Position numbers and translations under genes: made by a program | Notes under the pieces: generated by a model | What the model saw: only the letters and a program-made list of their open reading frames with translations | Told to the model about the DNA's origin: nothing | Database searches by the model: none | Shown here: positions 1-9,999 of the stretch, in pieces | How the letters are laid out: every line of letters starts with the position of its first letter | Numbering within the stretch: position 1 is the first letter of the stretch | Source of the DNA: Leptasterias polaris | Taxonomy: Eukaryota; Echinodermata; Asteroidea; Forcipulatida; Asteriidae | NCBI GenBank assembly: GCA_037783415.1 | Contig: JAZGTN010000042.1 | Span: 3,940,269-4,004,268, forward strand | Length of the DNA: 64,000 nucleotides | Direction: 5' to 3'

Positions 1-100
1 TCTTTACTAAGAAACAAGGTTGTTCTGAACAAACTGGTTGATTCTGAGCGTGATCGGAGACGAAAAAAATTCAAACCCCTCAAAACGCGCTGAGATTAAT
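1..100 (+). repeat. Reference monomer (type T)
   Basis: This unit sets the 1-100 frame used throughout. It has 39 G+C bases (19 C, 20 G), one A7 tract at 63-69 after the CpG at 61-62, and five CpGs (49-50, 55-56, 61-62, 86-87, 88-89). Diagnostic sites are 7, 10, 17, 20, 24, 25, 40, 52, 53, 56, 69, 83, 86, 87, 96 and 97. Type T carries t at 20, t at 24, gatcgg at 52-57 and aaaacg at 82-87. Type G differs only by g at 20. The phase is arbitrary: linked variants cross the 100/1 border, so the natural unit may begin elsewhere. Confidence 0.95.
21..31. other. Near-palindrome TGTTC-t-GAACA
   Basis: An 11-base dyad with a single central base, present in T and G monomers, broken in M (tgtactgaaca), W/X/Z (tgttgtgaaca) and the 99-bp monomer. 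T/G and M monomers therefore differ in secondary-structure potential. Confidence 0.6.
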
Positions 101-113
101 TCTTTACTAAGAA
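100..113. other. Dyad TTCTT-tact-AAGAA across the monomer border
   Basis: A 5-bp inverted repeat with a 4-base loop recurs about every 100 bp, crossing the 100/1 border; it starts in this example at base 100. Variants at position 7 (t or a) keep the stem; tactat, tactaac and the aataaaaaac variant, and the change at position 2 in X and Z, weaken it. Short dyads are common in centromeric satellites lacking a CENP-B box; a role here is untested. Confidence 0.6.
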
Positions 114-300
114 ACAAGGGTGTTCTGAACAAACTGGTTGATTCTGAGCGTGATCGGAGACGAAAAAAATTCAAACCCCTCAAAACGCGCTGAGATTAAT
201 TCTTTACTAAGAAACATGGGTGTACTGAACAAACTGGTTGATTCTGAGCGTGATCGGAGACGAAAAAAATTCAAACCCCTCAAAACGCGCTGAGATTAAT

Positions 301-400
301 TCTTTATTAAGAAACAAGGGTGTTGTGAACAAACTGGTTCATTCTGAGCGTATTCTGAGACGAAAAAAATTCAAACCCCTCAGAATGCGCTGAGATTAAT
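301..400 (+). repeat. Monomer class W (twenty-two copies)
   Basis: W combines tctttattaa, caaggg, tgttgtgaac, ggttc, tattctgaga and normally cagaatgcgc. Starts are 301; 4,601; 7,201; 8,501; 14,800; 16,100; 21,599; 24,599; 26,399; 27,899; 30,899; 32,699; 33,999; 35,299; 39,599; 42,199; 43,499; 49,798; 51,098; 56,597; 59,597 and 61,397. The copies at 8,501, 16,100, 43,499 and 51,098 carry caaaacgcgc instead and are junction forms. W marks the switch from T/G-rich to M-rich runs. Positions 25 g and 40 c occur together in W, X and Z and in no other type seen. Confidence 0.9.
379..394. other. Dyad CTCAG-aatgcg-CTGAG in agaatg monomers
   Basis: The agaatg form extends a 4-bp stem (CTCA/TGAG) to 5 bp with a 6-base loop. 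It occurs in Mb and W monomers but not in T, G or Mc. It complements the loss of the 21-31 dyad in M monomers. Confidence 0.6.
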
Positions 401-1000
401 TCTTTACTAAGAAACATGGGTGTACTGAACAAACTGGTTGATTCTGAGCGTGATCGGAGACGAAAAAAATTCAAACCCCTCAGAATGCGCTGAGATTAAT
501 TCTTTACTAAGAAACATGGGTGTACTGAACAAACTGGTTGATTCTGAGCGTATTCTGAGACGAAAAAAATTCAAACCCCTCAAAACGCGCTGAGATTAAT
601 TCTTTACTAAGAAACATGGGTGTACTGAACAAACTGGTTGATTCTGAGCGTGATCGGAGACGAAAAAAATTCAAACCCCTCAGAATGCGCTGAGATTAAT
701 TCTTTACTAAGAAACATGGGTGTACTGAACAAACTGGTTGATTCTGAGCGTATTCTGAGACGAAAAAAATTCAAACCCCTCAAAACGCGCTGAGATTAAT
801 TCTTTACTAAGAAACATGGGTGTACTGAACAAACTGGTTGATTCTGAGCGTGATCGGAGACGAAAAAAATTCAAACCCCTCAGAATGCGCTGAGATTAAT
901 TCTTTACTAAGAAACATGGGTGTACTGAACAAACTGGTTGATTCTGAGCGTATTCTGAGACGAAAAAAATTCAAACCCCTCAAAACACGCTGAGATGAAT
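401..1000 (+). repeat. Alternating Mb-Mc dimer run (200-bp period)
   Basis: M monomers alternate here as Mb (gatcgg with agaatg) and Mc (tattctg with aaaacg), giving a 200-bp second-order unit. Comparable runs follow nearly every W monomer, for example 4,701-5,000, 7,301-7,700, 21,699-22,298 and 62,597-63,096. The alternation breaks where two Mb units stand together, often with the second or next monomer carrying tactat at 5-10. Confidence 0.85.
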
Positions 1001-1100
1001 TTTTTAATAAGAAACATGGGTGTTGTGAACAAACTGGTTCATTCTGAGCGTATTCTGAGACGAAAAAAATTCAAACCCCTCAAAATGCGCTGAGATTAAT
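1001..1100 (+). repeat. Monomer class X (nineteen copies)
   Basis: X combines tttttaataa, catggg, tgttgtgaac, ggttc, tattctgaga and caaaatgcgc. Starts are 1,001; 2,001; 10,600; 12,300; 18,199; 19,899; 22,299; 23,299; 28,599; 29,599; 34,699; 35,999; 36,999; 45,598; 47,298; 53,197; 54,897; 57,297 and 58,297. It is always preceded by a monomer with caaaacacgc tgagatgaat and followed by one beginning tctttaataa. X has only one of the two changes (position 86 t, not 83 g) that separate aaaacg from agaatg, so it looks intermediate. Confidence 0.92.
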
Positions 1101-2700
1101 TCTTTAATAAGAAACAAGGGTGTTCTGAACAAACTGGTTGATTCTGAGCGTGATCGGAGACGAAAAAAATTCAAACCCCTCAAAACGCGCTGAGACTAAT
1201 TCTTTACTAAGAAACAAGGGTGTTCTGAACAAACTGGTTGATTCTGAGCGTGATCGGAGACGAAAAAAATTCAAACCCCTCAAAACGCGCTGAGATTAAT
1301 TCTTTACTAAGAAACAAGGTTGTTCTGAACAAACTGGTTGATTCTGAGCGTGATCGGAGACGAAAAAAATTCAAACCCCTCAAAACGCGCTGAGATTAAT
1401 TCTTTACTAAGAAACAAGGGTGTTCTGAACAAACTGGTTGATTCTGAGCGTGATCGGAGACGAAAAAAATTCAAACCCCTCAAAACGCGCTGAGATTAAT
1501 TCTTTACTAAGAAACATGGGTGTACTGAACAAACTGGTTGATTCTGAGCGTGATCGGAGACGAAAAAAATTCAAACCCCTCAGAATGCGCTGAGATTAAT
1601 TCTTTACTAAGAAACATGGGTGTACTGAACAAACTGGTTGATTCTGAGCGTGATCGGAGACGAAAAAAATTCAAACCCCTCAGAATGCGCTGAGATTAAT
1701 TCTTTACTATGAAACATGGGTGTACTGAACAAACTGGTTGATTCTGAGCGTATTCTGAGACGAAAAAAATTCAAACCCCTCAAAACGCGCTGAGATTAAT
1801 TCTTTACTAAGAAACATGGGTGTACTGAACAAACTGGTTGATTCTGAGCGTGATCGGAGACAAAAAAATTTCAAACCCCTCAGAATGCGCTGAGATTAAT
1901 TCTTTACTAAGAAACATGGGTGTACTGAACAAACTGGTTGATTCTGAGCGTATTCTGAGACGAAAAAAATTCAAACCCCTCAAAACACGCTGAGATGAAT
2001 TTTTTAATAAGAAACATGGGTGTTGTGAACAAACTGGTTCATTCTGAGCGTATTCTGAGACGAAAAAAATTCAAACCCCTCAAAATGCGCTGAGATTAAT
2101 TCTTTAATAAGAAACAAGGGTGTTCTGAACAAACTGGTTGATTCTGAGCGTGATCGGAGACGAAAAAAATTCAAACCCCTCAAAACGCGCTGAGATTAAT
2201 TCTTTACTAAGAAACAAGGGTGTTCTGAACAAACTGGTTGATTCTGAGCGTGATCGGAGACGAAAAAAATTCAAACCCCTCAAAACGCGCTGAGATTAAT
2301 TCTTTACTAAGAAACAAGGTTGTTCTGAACAAACTGGTTGATTCTGAGCGTGATCGGAGACGAAAAAAATTCAAACCCCTCAAAACGCGCTGAGATTAAT
2401 TCTTTACTAAGAAACAAGGGTGTTCTGAACAAACTGGTTGATTCTGAGCGTGATCGGAGACGAAAAAAATTCAAACCCCTCAAAACGCGCTGAGATTAAT
2501 TCTTTACTAAGAAACAAGGGTGTTCTGAACAAACTGGTTGATTCTGAGCGTGATCGGAGACGAAAAAAATTCAAACCCCTCAAAACGCGCTGAGATTAAT
2601 TCTTTACTAAGAAACAAGGTTGTTCTGAACAAACTGGTTGATTCTGAGCGTGATCGGAGACGAAAAAAATTCAAACCCCTCAAAACGCGCTGAGATGAAT

Positions 2701-2800
2701 TTTTTAATAAGAAACAAGAGTGTTGTGAACAAACTGGTTCATTCTGAGCGTGATCGGAAACGAAAATAATTCAAACCCCTCAAAACGCGCTGAGATTAAT
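2701..2800 (+). repeat. Monomer class Z (six copies)
   Basis: This divergent monomer combines tttttaataa at its start, tgttgtgaac, ggttc at 36-40, gatcggaaa at 52-60 and cgaaaataat at 61-70. Copies start at 2,701, 13,000, 20,599, 37,699, 47,998 and 55,597. The two outside the 7,599-bp blocks (2,701 and 37,699) read caagag; the four inside read caaggg. Each is preceded by a T monomer ending tgagatgaat. Z is the most divergent unit seen in the gatcgg background and makes a useful landmark. Confidence 0.92.
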
Positions 2801-3410
2801 TCTTTACTAAGAAACAAGGGTGTTCTGAACAAACTGGTTGATTCTGAGCGTGATCGGAGACGAAAAAAATTCAAACCCCTCAAAACGCGCTGAGATTAAT
2901 TCTTTACTAAGAAACAAGGGTGTTCTGAACAAACTGGTTGATTCTGAGCGTGATCGGAGACGAAAAAAATTCAAACCCCTCAAAACGCGCTGAGATTAAT
3001 TCTTTACTAAGAAACAAGGTTGTTCTGAACAAACTGGTTGATTCTGAGCGTGATCGGAGACGAAAAAAATTCAAACCCCTCAAAACGCGCTGAGATTAAT
3101 TCTTTACTAAGAAACAAGGTTGTTCTGAACAAACTGGTTGATTCTGAGCGTGATCGGAGACGAAAAAAATTCAAACCCCTCAAAATTCGCTGAGATTAAT
3201 TCTTTACTAAGAAACAAGGTTGTTCTGAACAAACTGGTTGATTCTGAGCGTGATCGGAGACGAAAAAAATTCAAACTCCTCAAAACGCGCTGAGATTAAT
3301 TCTTTACTAAGAAACAAGGGTGTTCTGAACAAACTGGTTGATTCTGAGCGTGATCGGAGACGAAAAAAATTCAAACCCCTCAAAACGCGCTGAGATTAAT
3401 TCTTTACTAT

Positions 3411-4610
3411 GAAACAAGGTTGTTCTGAACAAACTGGTTGATTCTGAGCGTGATCGGAGACGAAAAAAATTCAAACCCCTCAAAACGCGCTGAGATTAAT
3501 TCTTTACTAAGAAACAAGGCTTTTCTGAACAAACTGGTTGATTCTGAGCGTGATCGGAGACGAAAAAAATTCAAACCCCTCAAAACGCGCTGAGATTAAT
3601 TCTTTACTAAGAAACAAGGGTATTCTGAACAAACTGGTTGATTCTGAGCGTGATCGGAGACGAAAAAAATTCAAACCCCTCAAAACGCGCTGAGATTAAT
3701 TCTTTACTAAGAAACAAGGTTGTTCTGAACAAACAGGTTGATTCTGAGCGTGATCGGAGACGAAAAAAATTCAAACCCCTCAAAACGCGCTGAGATTAAT
3801 TCTTTACTAAGAAACAAGGGTGTTCTGAACAAACTGGTTGATTCTGAGCGTGATCGGAGACGAAAAAAATTCAAACCCCTCAAAACGCGCTGAGATTAAT
3901 TCTTTACTAAGAAACAAGGTTGTTCTGAACAAACTGGTTGATTCTGAGCGTGATCGGAGACGAAAAAAATTCAAACCCCTCAAAACGCGCTGAGATTAAT
4001 TCTTTACTAAGAAACAAGGTTGTTCTGAACAAACTGGTTGATTCTGAGCGTGATCGGAGACGAAAAAAATTCAAACCCCTCAAAACGCGCTGAGATTAAT
4101 TCTTTACTAAGAAACAAGGCTTTTCTGAACAAACTGGTTGATTCTGAGCGTGATCGGAGACGAAAAAAATTCAAACCCCTCAAAACGCGCTGAGATTAAT
4201 TCTTTACTAAGAAACAAGGGTATTCTGAACAAACTGGTTGATTCTGAGCGTGATCGGAGACGAAAAAAATTCAAACCCCTCAAAACGCGCTGAGATTAAT
4301 TCTTTACTAAGAAACAAGGTTGTTCTGAACAAACAGGTTGATTCTGAGCGTGATCGGAGACGAAAAAAATTCAAACCCCTCAAAACGCGCTGAGATTAAT
4401 TCTTTACTAAGAAACAAGGGTGTTCTGAACAAACTGGTTGATTCTGAGCGTGATCGGAGACGAAAAAAATTCAAACCCCTCAAAACGCGCTGAGATTAAT
4501 TCTTTACTAAGAAACAAGGTTGTTCTGAACAAACTGGTTGATTCTGAGCGTGATCGGAGACGAAAAAAGTTCAAACCCCTCAAAACGCGCTGAGATTAAT
4601 TCTTTATTAA
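3411..4610 (+). repeat. 600-bp tandem duplication (six-monomer unit)
   Basis: The order T, caaggc-ttttctg, caaggg-tattctg, T with aaacagg, G, T occurs twice in succession (from 3,401 and 4,001). The first T carries tactat and the last carries aaaaaagt, so the border is only roughly placed. The same six-monomer set is single at 23,999-24,598 and 30,299-30,898, so this locus gained a copy relative to those. Confidence 0.85.
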
Positions 4611-4900
4611 GAAACAAGGGTGTTGTGAACAAACTGGTTCATTCTGAGCGTATTCTGAGACGAAAAAAATTCAAACCCCTCAGAATGCGCTGAGATTAAT
4701 TCTTTACTAAGAAACATGGGTGTACTGAACAAACTGGTTGATTCTGAGCGTGATCGGAGACGAAAAAAATTCAAACCCCTCAGAATGCGCTGAGATTAAT
4801 TCTTTACTAAGAAACATGGGTGTACTGAACAAACTGGTTGATTCTGAGCGTATTCTGAGACGAAAAAAATTCAAACCCCTCAAAACGCGCTGAGATTAAT

Positions 4901-6800
4901 TCTTTACTAAGAAACATGGGTGTACTGAACAAACTGGTTGATTCTGAGCGTGATCGGAGACGAAAAAAATTCAAACCCCTCAGAATGCGCTGAGATTAAT
5001 TCTTTACTATGAAACATGGGTGTACTGAACAAACTGGTTGATTCTGAGCGTGATCGGAGACGAAAAAAATTCAAACCCCTCAGAATGCGCTGAGATTAAT
5101 TCTTTACTAAGAAACATGGGTGTACTGAACAAACTGGTTGATTCTGAGCGTATTCTGAGACGAAAAAAATTCAAACCCCTCAAAACGCGCTGAGATTAAT
5201 TCTTTACTAAGAAACATGGGTGTACTGAACAAACTGGTTGATTCTGAGCGTGATCGGAGACGAAAAAAATTCAAACCCCTCAGAATGCGCTGAGATTAAT
5301 TCTTTACTAAGAAACATGGGTGTACTGAACAAACTGGTTGATTCTGAGCGTATTCTGAGACGAAAAAAATTCAAACCCCTCAAAACGCGCTGAGATTAAT
5401 TCTTTACTAAGAAACATGGGTGTACTGAACAAACTGGTTGATTCTGAGCGTGATCGGAGACGAAAAAAATTCAAACCCCTCAGAATGCGCTGAGATTAAT
5501 TCTTTACTATGAAACATGGGTGTACTGAACAAACTGGTTGATTCTGAGCGTGATCGGAGACGAAAAAAATTCAAACCCCTCAGAATGCGCTGAGATTAAT
5601 TCTTTACTAAGAAACATGGGTGTACTGAACAAACTGGTTGATTCTGAGCGTATTCTGAGACGAAAAAAATTCAAACCCCTCAAAACGCGCTGAGATTAAT
5701 TCTTTACTAAGAAACATGGGTGTACTGAACAAACTGGTTGATTCTGAGCGTGATCGGAGACGAAAAAAATTCAAACCCCTCAGAATGCGCTGAGATTAAT
5801 TCTTTACTAAGAAACATGGGTGTACTGAACAAACTGGTTGATTCTGAGCGTGATCGGAGACGAAAAAAATTCAAACCCCTCAGAATGCGCTGAGATTAAT
5901 TCTTTACTATGAAACATGGGTGTACTGAACAAACTGGTTGATTCTGAGCGTATTCTGAGACGAAAAAAATTCAAACCCCTCAAAACGCGCTGAGATTAAT
6001 TCTTTACTAAGAAACATGGGTGTACTGAACAAACTGGTTGATTCTGAGCGTGATCGGAGACGAAAAAAATTCAAACCCCTCAGAATGCGCTGAGATTAAT
6101 TCTTTACTATGAAACATGGGTGTACTGAACAAACTGGTTGATTCTGAGCGTATTCTGAGACGAAAAAAATTCAAACCCCTCAAAACGCGCTGAGATTAAT
6201 TCTTTACTAAGAAACATGGGTGTACTGAACAAACTGGTTGATTCTGAGCGTGATCGGAGACGAAAAAAATTCAAACCCCTCAGAATGCGCTGAGATTAAT
6301 TCTTTACTAAGAAACATGGGTGTACTGAACAAACTGGTTGATTCTGAGCGTGATCGGAGACGAAAAAAATTCAAACCCCTCAGAATGCGCTGAGATTAAT
6401 TCTTTACTATGAAACATGGGTGTACTGAACAAACTGGTTGATTCTGAGCGTATTCTGAGACGAAAAAAATTCAAACCCCTCAAAACCCGCTGAGATTAAT
6501 TCTTTACTAAGAAACATGGGTGTACTGAACAAACTGGTTGATTCTGAGCGTGATCGGAGACGAAAAAAATTCAAACCCCTCAGAATGCGCTGAGATTAAT
6601 TCTTTACTATGAAACATGGGTGTACTGAACAAACTGGTTGATTCTGAGCGTATTCTGAGACGAAAAAAATTCAAACCCCTCAAAACGCGCTGAGATTAAT
6701 TCTTTACTAAGAAACATGGGTGTACTGAACAAACTGGTTGATTCTGAGCGTGATCGGAGACGAAAAAAATTCAAACCCCTCAGAATGCGCTGAGATTAAT
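4901..6800 (+). repeat. Short 500-bp reiterations in M-rich run
   Basis: This M-only run repeats five-monomer sets. Mb, Mb(tactat), Mc, Mb, then Mc or Mb occurs from 4,901 and from 5,401. Mb, Mc(tactat), Mb, Mc(tactat), Mb occurs from 5,801 and from 6,301, the latter with the private caaaacccgc change at 6,401. The same run recurs at 39,899-41,798. Confidence 0.7.
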
Positions 6801-8500
6801 TCTTTACTAAGAAACAAGGTTGTTCTGAACAAACAGGTTGATTCTGAGCGTGATCGGAGACTAAAAAAATTCAAACCCCTCAAAACGCGCTGAGATTAAT
6901 TCTTTACTAAGAAACAAGGTTGTTCTGAACAAACTGGTTGATTCTGAGCGTGATCGGAGACGAAAAAAATTCAAACCCCTCAAAACGCGCTGAGATTAAT
7001 TCTTTACTAAGAAACAAGGGTGTTCTGAACAAACTGGTTGATTCTGAGCGTGATCGGAGACGAAAAAAATTCAAACCCCTCAAAACGCGCTGAGATTAAT
7101 TCTTTACTAAGAAACAAGGTTGTTCTGAACAAACTGGTTGATTCTGAGCGTGATCGGAGACGAAAAAAGTTCAAACCCCTCAAAACGCGCTGAGATTAAT
7201 TCTTTATTAAGAAACAAGGGTGTTGTGAACAAACTGGTTCATTCTGAGCGTATTCTGAGACGAAAAAAATTCAAACCCCTCAGAATGCGCTGAGATTAAT
7301 TCTTTACTAAGAAACATGGGTGTACTGAACAAACTGGTTGATTCTGAGCGTGATCGGAGACGAAACAAATTCAAACCCCTCAGAATGCGCTGAGATTAAT
7401 TCTTTACTAAGAAACATGGGTGTACTGAACAAACTGGTTGATTCTGAGCGTATTCTGAGACGAAAAAAATTCAAACCCCTCAAAACGCGCTGAGATTAAT
7501 TCTTTACTAAGAAACATGGGTGTACTGAACAAACTGGTTGATTCTGAGCGTGATCGGAGACGAAAAAAATTCAAACCCCTCAGAATGCGCTGAGATTAAT
7601 TCTTTACTAAGAAACATGGGTGTACTGAACAAACTGGTTGATTCTGAGCGTATTCTGAGACGAAAAAAATTCAAACCCCTCAAAACGCGCTGAGATTAAT
7701 TCTTTACTAAGAAACATGGGTGTACTGAACAAACTGGTTGATTCTGAGCGTGATCGGAGACGAAAAAAATTCAAACCCCTCAGAATGCGCTGAGATTAAT
7801 TCTTTACTAAGAAACATGGGTGTACTGAACAAACTGGTTGATTCTGAGCGTGATCGGAGACGAAAAAAATTCAAACCCCTCAGAATGCGCTGAGATTAAT
7901 TCTTTACTATGAAACATGGGTGTACTGAACAAACTGGTTGATTCTGAGCGTATTCTGAGACGAAAAAAATTCAAACCCCTCAAAACGCGCTGAGATTAAT
8001 TCTTTACTAAGAAACATGGGTGTACTGAACAAACTGGTTGATTCTGAGCGTGATCGGAGACGAAAAAAATTCAAACCCCTCAGAATGCGCTGAGATTAAT
8101 TCTTTACTATGAAACATGGGTGTACTGAACAAACTGGTTGATTCTGAGCGTATTCTGAGACGAAAAAAATTCAAACCCCTCAAAACGCGCTGAGATTAAT
8201 TCTTTACTAAGAAACATGGGTGTACTGAACAAACTGGTTGATTCTGAGCGTGATCGGAGACGAAAAAAATTCAAACCCCTCAGAATGCGCTGAGATTAAT
8301 TCTTTACTAAGAAACAAGGTTGTTCTGAACAAACAGGTTGATTCTGAGCGTGATCGGAGACTAAAAAAATTCAAACCCCTCAAAACGCGCTGAGATTAAT
8401 TCTTTACTAAGAAACAAGGTTGTTCTGAACAAACTGGTTGATTCTGAGCGTGATCGGAGACGAAAAAAATTCAAACCCCTCAAAACGCGCTGAGATTAAT
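6201..8500 (+). repeat. 1,500-bp duplication within block A
   Basis: The order Mb, Mb, Mc(tactat), Mb, Mc(tactat), Mb, aaacagg-ctaaaaa unit, T from 6,201-7,000 recurs 1,500 bp later (7,701-8,500). The ctaaaaa monomers at 6,801 and 8,301 are the clearest pair. Homology ends where 7,001 is G but 8,501 is W. The same 1,500-bp spacing is seen at 32,299 and 33,799, so this duplication is older than blocks A and B. Confidence 0.8.
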
Positions 8501-9999
8501 TCTTTATTAAGAAACAAGGGTGTTGTGAACAAACTGGTTCATTCTGAGCGTATTCTGAGACGAAAAAAATTCAAACCCCTCAAAACGCGCTGAGATTAAT
8601 TCTTTACTAAGAAACAAGGGTTTTCTGAACAAACTGGTTGATTCTGAGCGTGATCGGAGACGAAAAAAATTCAAACCCCTCAAAACGCGCTGAGATTAAT
8701 TCTTTACTAAGAAACAAGGGTGTTCTGAACAAACTGGTTGATTCTGAGCGTATTCTGAGACGAAAAAAATTCAAACCCCTCTTAATGCGCTGAGATTAAT
8801 TCTTTACTAACAAACATGGGTGTACTGAACAAACTGGTTGATTCTGAGCGTGATCGGAGACGAAAAAAATTCAAACCCCTCAAAACGCGCTGAGATTAAT
8901 TCTTTACTAAGAAACAAGGTTGTTCTGAACAAACTGGTTGATTCTGAGCGTGATCGGAGACGAAAAAAATTCAAACCCCTCAAAACGCGCTGAGATTAAT
9001 TCTTTACTAAGAAACAAGGGTGTTCTGAACAAACTGGTTGATTCTGAGCGTGATCGGAGACGAAAAAAATTCAAACCCCTCAAAACGCGCTGAGATTAAT
9101 TCTTTACTAAGAAACAAGGGTGTTCTGAACAAACTGGTTGATTCTGAGCGTGATCGGAGACGAAAAAAATTCAAACCCCTCAAAACGCGCTGAGATTAAT
9201 TCTTTACTAAGAAACAAGGTTGTTCTGAACAAACTGGTTGATTCTGAGCGTGATCGGAGACGAAAAAAATTCAAACCCCTCAAAACGCGCTGAGATTAAT
9301 TCTTTACTAAGAAACAAGGGTGTTCTGAACAAACTGGTTGATTCTGAGCGTGATCGGAGACGAAAAAAATTCAAACCCCTCAAAACGCGCTGAGATTAAT
9401 TCTTTACTAAGAAACAAGGTTGTTCTGAACAAACTGGTTGATTCTGAGCGTGATCGGAGACGAAAAAAATTCAAACCCCTCAAAACGCGCTGAGATTAAT
9501 TCTTTACTAAGAAACAAGGGTGTCTGAACAAACTGGTTGATTCTGAGCGTGATCGGAGACGAAAAAAATTCAAACCCCTCAAAACGCGCTGAGATTAATT
9601 CTTTACTAAGAAACAAGGTTGTTCTGAACAAACTGGTTGATTCTGAGCGTGATCGGAGACGAAAAAAATTCAAACCCCTCAAAACGCGCTGAGATTAATT
9701 CTTTACTAAGAAACAAGGGTGTTCTGAACAAACTGGTTGATTCTGAGCGTGATCGGAGACGAAAAAAATTCAAACCCCTCAAAACGCGCTGAGATTAATT
9801 CTTTACTAAGAAACAAGGTTGTTCTGAACAAACTGGTTGATTCTGAGCGTGATCGGAGACGAAAAAAATTCAAACCCCTCAAAACGCGCTGAGATTAATT
9901 CTTTACTAAGAAACAAGGTTGTTCTGAACAAACTGGTTGATTCTGAGCGTGATCGGAGACGAAAAAAATTCAAACCCCTCAGAATGCGCTGAGATTAAT
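8501..9999 (+). repeat. Divergent 1.5-kb insert-like block in A (copy 1)
   Basis: The order here is W with aaaacg, G with ttttctg, a tattctg monomer with cttaatgcgc, a catggg monomer beginning tactaac, then T, G, G, T, G, T, the 99-bp G, T, G, T, and T with agaatg. The first four variants occur nowhere else except the other A copies. Compare 33,899 onward, where T is followed by normal W, Mb, Mc. The block sits between a W whose right half is switched (8,501) and a T whose right half is switched (9,900), so both ends look like recombination junctions. Confidence 0.8.
9501..9599 (+). repeat. 99-bp monomer with 1-bp deletion (copy 1)
   Basis: A G-type unit that reads gggtgtctgaac where its neighbours read gggtgttctgaac, so one t of the pair at positions 23-24 is lost. 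It is the only indel I found in the array, and its four copies account for all of the phase slip. It breaks the short dyad at 21-31. Confidence 0.95.

Larger units (their letters stand above)
1..282 (+). repeat. Tail of 1,300-bp duplication, copy 1 (truncated by window)
   Basis: By comparison with 34,999-35,280 this is the end of the first copy of the 13-monomer duplication described at 33,981. The monomer at 201 is the chimera that marks the junction: M-type left half (catggg, tgtact), gatcgg, and aaaacg instead of agaatg. Confidence 0.75.
283..1582 (+). repeat. 1,300-bp duplication, copy 2 (13 monomers)
   Basis: Monomer order after the junction at 201-300 is W, Mb, Mc, Mb, Mc, Mb, Mc with caaaacacgc, X, G-like with tttaataa and ending gagactaat, G, T, G, then Mb. 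The same order occurs at 35,281-36,580 and, one period earlier, at 33,981-35,280. The first copy is mostly left of the window. Confidence 0.8.
1583..5582 (+). repeat. Single-copy-order segment between duplicated blocks
   Basis: This stretch is all satellite. It runs Mb, Mb-derived and X monomers (to 2,100), mostly T and G monomers with one Z unit (2,701) to 4,600, then W at 4,601 and an M-rich run. Private markers are the monomers at 3,101 (caaaattcgc) and 3,201 (tcaaactcct), which recur only in the super-repeat copy at 38,099 and 38,199. The 600-bp duplication lies inside it. No gene or non-satellite sequence is present. Confidence 0.85.

Noticed and set aside
23..31. Heat-shock or hormone-response type element in TGTTCTGAACA
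   Set aside because: The half-sites are separated by one base, not the two or three these elements need, and there is no associated gene.
36..46. RNA polymerase III B box (GGTTGATTCTG)
   Set aside because: It resembles GGTTCRANYCC but lacks the central C or is out of register in all types, and no A box at a suitable distance or terminator-bounded unit was seen.
41..75. CENP-B box on the minus strand
   Set aside because: The minus strand has TTTCGTCTC, and in tattctg monomers an A at the right place, but the required CGGG end is absent in every type. Only part of the core matches.
9407..9682. 91-residue open reading frame on the minus strand, also at 17,006, 44,405 and 52,004
   Set aside because: It lies wholly in satellite monomers and exists only because the 1-bp deletion shifts the frame past recurring stops. 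The translation repeats the monomer itself, has no recognisable domain, and the four copies are explained by the DNA duplications.
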